From Candidatus Thioglobus sp. (GTDB lineage Bacteria; Pseudomonadota; Gammaproteobacteria; PS1; Pseudothioglobaceae), in the NCBI GenBank assembly GCA_015163925.1, contig JAAOIF010000066.1, positions 1 to 6,552 of the forward strand: a stretch of DNA of 6,552 bases. The letters are read 5' to 3'. The notes under the pieces were generated by a model, which was given only the letters and a program-made list of their open reading frames with translations, was not told the origin of the DNA and did not search any database. This document shows, piece by piece, positions 1 through 4,071 of this stretch. Within the stretch, counting starts at the first letter, position 1, and the number at the start of each line of letters is the position of its first letter. The translations under genes were made by a program, and so were the position numbers.

Positions 1-526
1 ACGCAGCCCATCGCCAAGCGAAAAAGTCACATCGTAGGCTTGCATAATCTGGCAAATATCCATATCCATCCAGAATGTGCCGGTGCCACCACCAGCAACT
101 ATATTAAAAGTAAGCGGATGTGCTGTGGCAGCGATTTGTGCAGCAGAAGTTAGGGATTCAACTCCGCCCTGAGTGGAAGTAATTAAAAAATAATGTGTGT
201 CTGCGCCGCTTAAAGTCTCAACAGTACTGGTGACCGTGCCAGCAAAAGTAGAGCTGCCTGCTGCTGGATTTGCTGCCGCCAAATTCGCCGGGTCGGCATT
301 TTCAAAACCGGATAAATTATCTGTGGTTTGATACAAAGTATAGCCGGTCGCACCAGCCACCGCCGCCCAAGAAATTTCTACCTGATTTGCAACTCCGTTA
401 GCAACGGCTTTGAATTCAGTCGGCCCGGCTACGCCCCCCCCCCCCCGCACTGCCGCCGCAGCTGGAAAGAGTTAAAAGTGTTAAAGCAAGGGCTGTTGTG
501 GCAAATATTTTGTTTAGATTTTTCAT
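1..526 (-). CDS. Secreted lipoprotein with fibronectin-III-like segment, 3' end outside window, frame broken at a poly-G tract
   Basis: Reading the minus strand, an ATG at 526 follows a good ribosome binding site (GGAG, 537-534, 7-base spacing). It opens a type II signal peptide: Lys-containing n-region, hydrophobic core to about residue 20, then lipobox L-S-S-C with Cys23. Gly at +2 (not Asp) suggests the outer membrane by the usual rule. After C-G-G-S-A comes a run of 13 G (446-434). As written, the frame then ends at TGA (418-416), giving only 36 residues. One G fewer (12) or two more (15) restores an open frame to base 1, for at least 175 residues. The restored part contains V-E-I-S-W-A-A-V-A-G-A-T-G-Y-T-L-Y, typical of fibronectin type III strands, followed by a Thr/Ser/Ala-rich stretch. 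The function is unknown; a surface or adhesion role is only inference. The gene is cut by the window edge. A sequencing error in the homopolymer is the main alternative to true frame switching. Confidence 0.8.
434..446 (-). repeat. Poly-G tract (13 G on the coding strand) inside the lipoprotein gene
   Basis: Thirteen consecutive C on the + strand are G on the coding strand of the lipoprotein gene. The run starts 4 codons after the lipobox cysteine and encodes the Gly linker. Its length decides whether the signal peptide is in frame with the mature protein: 12 or 15 is in frame, while 13 and 14 lead to early stops. It is the only G/C homopolymer of such length in the window, and the surroundings are AT-rich. 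Confidence 0.95.
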
Positions 527-554
527 TTCATTTCTCCATTTAGTTAAAAAAAAT

Positions 555-602
555 ATCCTAAATGTTTTTAGGATTTTGTGAATTATACTTAAATTTAGGA
601 TT
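555..602. promoter_or_regulatory. Candidate promoter/operator of the lipoprotein gene: TTTAGGAT repeats around a TATAAT box
   Basis: The minus strand carries TATAAT at 587-582, at a suitable place for a -10 box about 55 bases ahead of the lipoprotein ATG; I see no good -35. Around it, the + strand motif TTTAGGAT occurs at 567-574 and 594-601, 27 bases apart. Its inverse ATCCTAAA lies at 555-562 and forms a perfect 8-bp hairpin with the 567 copy (loop TGTT). These could be operator half-sites or a leader hairpin. The assignment is inference from position and symmetry. Confidence 0.35.
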
Positions 603-633
603 ATATGAATTTATTTCACGGTCTCATTCCATT

Positions 634-735
634 ACTGTCACCCTGAACTTGATTCAGGGTCTCCACTTACTGGATGAGATTCTGAATCAAGTTCAGAATG
701 ACAGTGGGTGGGGAGTTCAGAATGACAGTGTGTGG
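634..735. repeat. Palindromic intergenic repeat (double hairpin) with a tandem copy of its right end
   Basis: Arms 634-663 and 676-705 are inverted repeats matching at 26 of 30 positions, separated by 12 bases. Each arm is itself a perfect small hairpin: 641-659 (CCCTGAA, loop, TTCAGGG) and 680-698 (TTCTGAA, loop, TTCAGAA). The four differences between arms are paired: CC/GG in one hairpin, TT/AA in the other. The last 22 bases (690-711) are repeated at 714-735 with one mismatch, a 24-base period. This resembles dispersed REP or MITE-like intergenic repeats known from many bacteria; I cannot tell the copy number from this window. It lies between the end of the mutase gene and the start of the lipoprotein gene, both on the minus strand. 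Confidence 0.8.
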
Positions 736-772
736 CAAAAACAATTCCCAAGCGAGGCAAAACCTCCCAAGC
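734..772. repeat. Short imperfect tandem repeat GGCAAAA-n-TCCCAAGC
   Basis: GGCAAAA, 5 bases, then TCCCAAGC (734-753) is followed after two bases by GGCAAAA, 2 bases, then TCCCAAGC (756-772). It immediately follows the palindromic repeat and lies just past the mutase stop. It may be part of the same repeat family or a remnant. Confidence 0.6.
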
Positions 773-779
773 CTTGCCT
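755..779 (-). terminator. Weak possible terminator hairpin after the mutase gene
   Basis: On the minus strand, AGGCAA (779-774) can pair with TTGCCT (760-755) just past the stop codon, with a 13-base loop. There is no immediate T-run; the nearest is about 20 bases on. It is therefore a weak or factor-assisted candidate only. Confidence 0.2.
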
Positions 780-783
780 GTTA

Positions 784-2154
784 TTAATAATCAAAAACTA
801 TGTGATTTTGTCCAAGCCAAGTTTTAAATTTAGCCTGAATTTCCTCTAAGGTTTTTTGCGAATCAGCCTCAAAACGCAGCACCAAACAGGGGGTGGTGTT
901 GGAGGGGCGAACCAAGCCCCAGCCGTTGTCATAATCCACTCTCACGCCGTCAATGGTGGTAATTTTTGCATTTGGAAAATCAACACTTTTGCTAAGTTTT
1001 TCCATCGCTTCAAATTGCTGCCCGGGCTGTTTGAAAGTAATATTAATTTCTGGAGTGCTAATGCTACTGGGCAAATTTTCGAAAATCTGAGCACAAGTTT
1101 TATCGGTTTTGGACATAATTTCCAGCAGCCTCGCACCAGTGTAAAGTGCGTCATCAAAGCCAAACCAGCGCTCTTTGAAGAAAATATGACCTGACATTTC
1201 ACCGCCGAGTGCCGCCCCGGTTTGTTTGATTTTTGCCTTGATGAAACTGTGGCCGGTGCGTGAAATTATCGGCTCGCCGCCGTGTTTGCTGATATCTTTT
1301 GGAAGTAGTGCTGAGCATTTTACATCAAATACGATTTTGGCTTTTTTGTGGCGTTTTAGAATGTCTCTGGAGTATAAAATCATCTGCCGGTCGGCCCAAA
1401 TAATATTGCCTTTATTGTCAATTAAGCCGAGCCGGTCGCCATCTCCGTCAAAAGCAAAACCCATATCTGCTCCAGTTTCCAGCACTTTTTTAATCAAATC
1501 TTGCAAATTTTCCGGCTTGCTTGGGTCGGGGTGATGGTTGGGAAAATTGCCGTCAATTAGGCAAAATAATTTGCTTACTTTTGCTCCGAGTGCGGCAAAT
1601 AATTTAGGGGCAATTTCGCCAGCCACTCCGTTGCCACAGTCCAAAACCACACTTAGCGGGCGCTGAAGTTTGATGTCAGAAGTGATGCGATTTATGTAGT
1701 CTTGTTCAATATTTGCTTGAGTTGTCGTGCCGTGCCCAGTGCTAAAATCAGCAGCCAAAATCCGTTGGTAAAGTGCGGCAATGCGTTCGCCAGAAAGGGT
1801 TTCGCCAGCAATCATAATTTTAAAACCATTATACTCAGGCGGATTGTGTGAGCCGGTAATCATCACCGCAGAGGTTGCAGCAGTAGTGGCTGCGGCGAAA
1901 TACACCAGTGGGGTCGGCACCATTCCAATATCCACCAAGTGGCAGCCGCTTTGCTTGAGTCCAGACTTCAAAGCCGCCAACATTTCCACGCCACTGAGTC
2001 GCCCATCACGCCCGATGACAACGCCGCGCTCACCGCATTTGATGGATTCTGTGCCGATTGCCAAGCCAATTAATTTTACGATTTCGGCGGTTAATTCTGC
2101 GCCAACAATTCCGCGGATGTCGTAGGCTTTAAAAATTGATTTTGGAATATTCAT
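784..2154 (-). CDS. Phosphomannomutase/phosphoglucomutase (AlgC/ManB type)
   Basis: A 456-residue alpha-D-phosphohexomutase. It interconverts hexose 6-phosphate and 1-phosphate (mannose and/or glucose), supplying GDP-mannose or UDP-glucose for surface polysaccharides in the cytoplasm. All four family signatures are present: the phosphoserine loop T-G-S-H-N-P with Ser102; the metal loop D-G-D-G-D-R at 236-241; the sugar-binding G-E-M-S-G-H at 318-323; and the C-terminal phosphate-binding R-P-S-N-T-T-P at 416-422. Length agrees with Pseudomonas AlgC (about 463). The start fits the family (F-K-A-Y-D-I-R-G near residue 8). No Shine-Dalgarno is visible before the ATG, only an A/T-rich leader. The gene is divergent from the RseC-like gene, with 38 bases between starts. 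The sequence does not settle substrate preference (manB, algC or pgm), so I leave the symbol blank. Confidence 0.95.
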   Translation of the reverse strand: MNIPKSIFKAYDIRGIVGAELTAEIVKLIGLAIGTESIKCGERGVVIGRDGRLSGVEMLAALKSGLKQSGCHLVDIGMVPTPLVYFAAATTAATSAVMITGSHNPPEYNGFKIMIAGETLSGERIAALYQRILAADFSTGHGTTTQANIEQDYINRITSDIKLQRPLSVVLDCGNGVAGEIAPKLFAALGAKVSKLFCLIDGNFPNHHPDPSKPENLQDLIKKVLETGADMGFAFDGDGDRLGLIDNKGNIIWADRQMILYSRDILKRHKKAKIVFDVKCSALLPKDISKHGGEPIISRTGHSFIKAKIKQTGAALGGEMSGHIFFKERWFGFDDALYTGARLLEIMSKTDKTCAQIFENLPSSISTPEINITFKQPGQQFEAMEKLSKSVDFPNAKITTIDGVRVDYDNGWGLVRPSNTTPCLVLRFEADSQKTLEEIQAKFKTWLGQNHIVFDY

Positions 2155-2159
2155 TCAGC

Positions 2160-2191
2160 TAAAATAGAGTAAAAAATAAAATCCTATTTTA
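2160..2191. promoter_or_regulatory. Inverted repeat TAAAATAG / CTATTTTA between divergent genes
   Basis: Perfect 8-bp arms at 2160-2167 and 2184-2191 with a 16-base spacer fill the 38-base gap between the mutase and the RseC-like gene. Each arm lies directly ahead of one start codon. The gap must hold the 5' signals of both genes unless promoters lie inside the coding regions. It could be an operator or a shared A/T-rich translation-start element; the role is inferred. Confidence 0.3.
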
Positions 2192-2192
2192 A

Positions 2193-2570
2193 ATGAAACA
2201 GAAATTTGAAGTGATTGAAGTTGAAAATCAAACGATGGTTTTGAAAATAAATCACTCCGGCGGTTGTAATTCTTGCTCGGCAAAATCTGGCTGCGGCACC
2301 GGGATTTTGGCGAATTATTTTAAGCATTATTCAGTATTTTCCAAACCCTTGCAAAAAGGCGTTGTAGCAGGGGATTTCGTCAGTTTGGAGATTGCTTCTT
2401 CGGAGCTATTTTTACGAGCTTTTCAGCTTTATTTATTACCCTTATTAGCATTATTTATCGGCAGTTTTATTGGCGAATTTTTCTTTCCAGAAAGTGAATT
2501 ATGGCAAATTAGTTTTGGAGTTTTAAGCCTATTTTCCTCATTACTACTGCTGCGATATTTGCTGAAGTAA
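2193..2570 (+). CDS. rseC: RseC/MucC-family inner-membrane protein
   Basis: A 125-residue protein with the RseC/MucC layout. An N-terminal cytoplasmic part carries the cysteine cluster C-N-S-C-S-A-K-S-G-C-G (Cys25, Cys28, Cys34), followed by two hydrophobic segments at about 77-97 and 103-123. RseC modulates sigma-E signalling and, in E. coli, takes part in reducing SoxR with the Rsx complex; the family also appears near rpoE-rseAB-mucD. Here none of those partners is adjacent, so the gene is an orphan, and it is shorter than E. coli RseC (about 159). The start has no Shine-Dalgarno, but the N-terminus (acidic, V-I-E-V) fits the family. The next gene starts 37 bases downstream. The family call is good; the precise role here is inferred. 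Confidence 0.8.
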   Translation: MKQKFEVIEVENQTMVLKINHSGGCNSCSAKSGCGTGILANYFKHYSVFSKPLQKGVVAGDFVSLEIASSELFLRAFQLYLLPLLALFIGSFIGEFFFPESELWQISFGVLSLFSSLLLLRYLLK

Positions 2571-2574
2571 TGGG

Positions 2575-2580
2575 TATAAT
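2575..2580 (+). promoter_or_regulatory. Perfect -10 box (TATAAT) ahead of the AceE-DsbE fusion gene
   Basis: TATAAT starts five bases after the rseC stop codon and 27 bases before the next ATG, within the larger word GTATAATT. No convincing -35 is present 16-18 bases upstream (it would fall in the end of rseC). A start of transcription near 2587 would leave a leader of about 20 bases. Confidence 0.45.
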
Positions 2581-2607
2581 TCATTAATTTTTCCACACTA
2601 TTTTATT

Positions 2608-3255
2608 ATGCCGAATCCAGATATTGACCCGCAAGAAACGCAAGAATGGCTGGCGGCATTTAAGTCGGTTGCCCGTGTGGAAGGCAGTGACAGAGCGCAT
2701 TATATCCTCAATCAGCTGATAGATATTGCCGATAAAGAGGGAATGAATTTGCCCACCGGCATCAACACCGCCTACCTCAATAGCATCTCCGCCGACAAGC
2801 AAATTAGCACTCCAATCAGCCTTGAGATTGAAACAAAAATTGCTGCAATTATTCGCTGGAATGCAATGGTAATGGTGGTTAAAGCCAATCAGTTGCCGTA
2901 TGATTTAGGCGGTCATATCGCCTCGTATGCTTCCAGTGCGACTTTATATGAGGTCGGTTTTAATCATTTTTATCGCGGTCCGGAGGCTGAACAAGGGGCG
3001 GATTTGATTTTTTTCCAAGGGCATATTTCCCCCGGAATTTACGCTCGGGCGTATTTGGAAGGGCGAATTTCTGAGGCGCAAATGATTAATTTTCGCCAAG
3101 AGGCTATTGGAAAATTAGGCTTAGAATTAGGGGTTTATCGGGTGCCGGAGACTTTTTTAATTAACCAAAAAGGCATAATTATTTACAAACATTTGGGCGA
3201 AATTACTCAAAAGATTTGGGAAAATGACATCAAGCCATTGGTTCTGGCTGAATAA
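2608..3255 (+). CDS. Chimeric ORF: AceE N-terminus fused in frame to DsbE/CcmG C-terminus
   Basis: A 215-residue intact ORF made of two unrelated families. Residues 1 to about 166 are the N-terminus of the pyruvate dehydrogenase E1 component AceE: D-I-D-P-Q-E-T at the start, I-I-R-W-N-A-M at 81-87, G-G-H-I-A-S near 101, F-N-H-F-Y-R-G at 118-124, [13 protein letters not shown] at 136-148, and N-F-R-Q-E at 161-165. The two histidines that correspond to AceE active-site His106 and His142 of E. coli are kept (His103, His139). AceE is about 890 residues; the thiamine diphosphate-binding core and everything after it are missing. From about residue 168 to the end the sequence is the tail of a DsbE/CcmG thioredoxin: [12 protein letters not shown], then [10 protein letters not shown] and I-K-P-L. 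The C-x-x-C active site is absent. The family's usual Gly before V-P-E-T-F is Arg178. Neither half can do its known reaction alone, so this is probably a deletion/recombination pseudogene or an assembly join. No Shine-Dalgarno precedes the ATG. Confidence 0.85.
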   Translation: MPNPDIDPQETQEWLAAFKSVARVEGSDRAHYILNQLIDIADKEGMNLPTGINTAYLNSISADKQISTPISLEIETKIAAIIRWNAMVMVVKANQLPYDLGGHIASYASSATLYEVGFNHFYRGPEAEQGADLIFFQGHISPGIYARAYLEGRISEAQMINFRQEAIGKLGLELGVYRVPETFLINQKGIIIYKHLGEITQKIWENDIKPLVLAE

Positions 3256-3440
3256 ATTATCAAGCAAAATCCATTCATAGCAAGGCTAAGCGGCTGATAA
3301 TTAAAGTTTTGTTATTTTTTTTGCTAAAATCTATTGACAGTAATTGTTTTTGCTGGATAATTTCACAAAGGCTTCAATCAAAATGTTTGTGGCTTTTTAG
3401 CCTTAAACGGCATTTTTTTTATTATTCAATGGAGAATATT
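3256..3440 (+). promoter_or_regulatory. Intergenic region and 5' leader of hup
   Basis: This stretch has no gene. It contains a loose inverted repeat, ATTATCA (3256-3262) and TGATAAT (about 3295-3301), around a long loop right after the fusion ORF stop; without a tight stem or clean T-run it is a poor terminator. It also contains the hup promoter, then an A/T-rich leader of about 70 bases with a small GGCT-TTTT-AGCC hairpin near 3391-3402. The in-frame ORF that could be read from 3309 has no HU homology before 3441 and is not coding. Confidence 0.5.
3334..3361 (+). promoter_or_regulatory. Sigma70 promoter of hup
   Basis: A perfect -35 box TTGACA (3334-3339), a 16-base spacer and a -10 box GATAAT (3356-3361, 5 of 6 to consensus) lie about 80 bases ahead of the HU start. 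This is the best complete promoter in the window. Confidence 0.75.
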
Positions 3441-3716
3441 ATGAACAAATCAGAGTTAATTACAGCAATTGCAAGCGCTTCAGACTTAACCAAAGCTGAC
3501 GCAGCCCGTGCATTAGACGCAACCACAGGTTCAATCACTAAAGCATTAGCAAGTGGCGATAATGTGGCTATTACCGGTTTCGGTAGTTTTTTGGTTAGAG
3601 CCCGCGCAGCACGCACCGGCCGCAATCCACAAACTGGCGCATCAATTCAAATTAAAGCCTCTAAAGTGCCAGCATTTAAAGCCGGCAAATTACTTAAAGA
3701 ATCAGTTAATAGATAG
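3441..3716 (+). CDS. hupB: DNA-binding protein HU (beta type)
   Basis: A 91-residue nucleoid protein that binds and bends DNA as a dimer. The start at 3441 (M-N-K-S-E-L) is set by a good GGAG at 3431-3434, spaced 6 bases, and by family length (about 90); a longer in-frame start at 3309 would add 44 unrelated residues. Visible family features are the helix-turn-helix dimer region (1-40), G-F-G-S-F at 46-50, and the DNA-binding arm with [12 protein letters not shown], whose Pro63 is the intercalating proline at the arm tip. The C-terminus P-A-F-K-A-G-K-x-L-K is standard. Together with tRNA-Val, tRNA-Asp and ppiD downstream it forms the hupB block seen in gammaproteobacteria, where lon usually precedes hupB. 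Here lon is absent and the chimeric ORF stands in its place. Confidence 0.96.
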   Translation: MNKSELITAIASASDLTKADAARALDATTGSITKALASGDNVAITGFGSFLVRARAARTGRNPQTGASIQIKASKVPAFKAGKLLKESVNR

Positions 3717-3729
3717 TTTGCTATTTAAG

Positions 3730-3735
3730 TATAAT
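3730..3735 (+). promoter_or_regulatory. Possible -10 box (TATAAT) between hup and tRNA-Val
   Basis: A TATAAT lies just ahead of the terminator stem. If used, it would start transcripts within the terminator hairpin, thereby possibly preventing its folding and letting polymerase run into the tRNAs. No good -35 is seen, so this is weak. Confidence 0.25.
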
Positions 3736-3737
3736 TG

Positions 3738-3779
3738 CCCGTTGTTTAGGTTGATAGCCTGAGCAACGGGTATTTTTTT
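3738..3779 (+). terminator. Rho-independent terminator of hup
   Basis: CCCGTTG (3738-3744) pairs with CAACGGG (3764-3770); an inner AGG/CCT can extend the fold. The sequence TA and seven T (3773-3779) follow. The last T is directly next to the first base of tRNA-Val. Confidence 0.9.
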
Positions 3780-3855
3780 GGGCGCTTAGCTCAGTTGGTA
3801 GAGCATCGCCCTTACAAGGCGAGGGTCACAAGTTCAAGTCTTGTAGCGCCCACCA
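3780..3855 (+). tRNA. tRNA-Val (anticodon UAC)
   Basis: A 76-base cloverleaf. Acceptor stem GGGCGCT (3780-3786) pairs with AGCGCCC (3845-3851). The D-loop has AGCTCAGTTGGTAGAGC. The anticodon stem TCGCC/GGCGA encloses loop CTTACAA with anticodon TAC at 3813-3815. The T-arm is ACAAG-TTCAAGT-CTTGT. The 3' CCA is encoded (3853-3855). Its 5' end abuts the T-run of the hup terminator. Confidence 0.98.
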
Positions 3856-3877
3856 AAAGAATTATTTACCCAAATTC

Positions 3878-3954
3878 GGAGCGGTAGTTCAGCTGGTTAG
3901 AACGCCTGCCTGTCACGCAGGAGGTCGCGGGTTCGAATCCCGTCCGCTCCGCCA
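3878..3954 (+). tRNA. tRNA-Asp (anticodon GUC)
   Basis: A 77-base cloverleaf. Acceptor stem GGAGCGG (3878-3884) pairs with CCGCTCC (3944-3950). Anticodon stem CCTGC/GCAGG encloses loop CTGTCAC with anticodon GTC at 3912-3914. The T-loop is GTTCGAATCCC, and CCA is encoded at 3952-3954. It lies 22 bases after tRNA-Val, so the two are most likely one transcript. Confidence 0.98.
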
Positions 3955-4000
3955 TAATTTTTGGTTGTAGTCTTTTAAATTATCCAATTTCAATTAACAT

Positions 4001-4036
4001 AAAGCCGCTCAAATCCATAGCGTTTTGCTTTATAAT
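4001..4036 (+). promoter_or_regulatory. tRNA/ppiD junction: weak hairpin followed by a TATAAT box
   Basis: In the 117 bases between tRNA-Asp and ppiD, CGCT (4006-4009) pairs with AGCG (4019-4022) followed by TTTT; flanking AAAGC (4001-4005) and GCTTT (4027-4031) are also complementary. This may be a weak terminator of the tRNA unit. TATAAT at 4031-4036 is a likely -10 box for ppiD, about 35 bases ahead of its ATG; no clear -35 is seen. Confidence 0.35.
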
Positions 4037-4071
4037 TCCCCATTTTTTATTACTTTTAAATAACTAAAACT

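Noticed and set aside
328..543. + strand ORF of 71 residues
   Set aside because: It is antisense to the lipoprotein gene, whose signal peptide, lipobox, Shine-Dalgarno and fibronectin-like segment are clear on the minus strand.
634..735. CRISPR-like array from the repeated segment
   Set aside because: There are only two direct copies, with a 24-base period and almost no spacer. The structure is an inverted repeat with an end duplication, and no cas genes are nearby.
562..849. + strand ORF of 95 residues across the intergenic repeats
   Set aside because: It reads through the palindromic and tandem repeats and overlaps the mutase 3' end. It has no recognisable protein features and no ribosome binding site.
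856..2125. Several 86-114 residue ORFs opposite to or in another frame of the mutase
   Set aside because: They are shadows of the 456-residue mutase frame, which carries all four family motifs.
3256..3301. Inverted repeat ATTATCA/TGATAAT as a terminator of the fusion ORF
   Set aside because: The stem has only 7 A/T-rich pairs around a loop of over 30 bases, without a following T-run, so it is unlikely to act as an intrinsic terminator.
3309..3440. N-terminal extension of HU by 44 residues from an upstream ATG
   Set aside because: The added residues have no HU similarity. The promoter -35 and -10 boxes lie inside this stretch, and a good GGAG at 3431 places the start at 3441.
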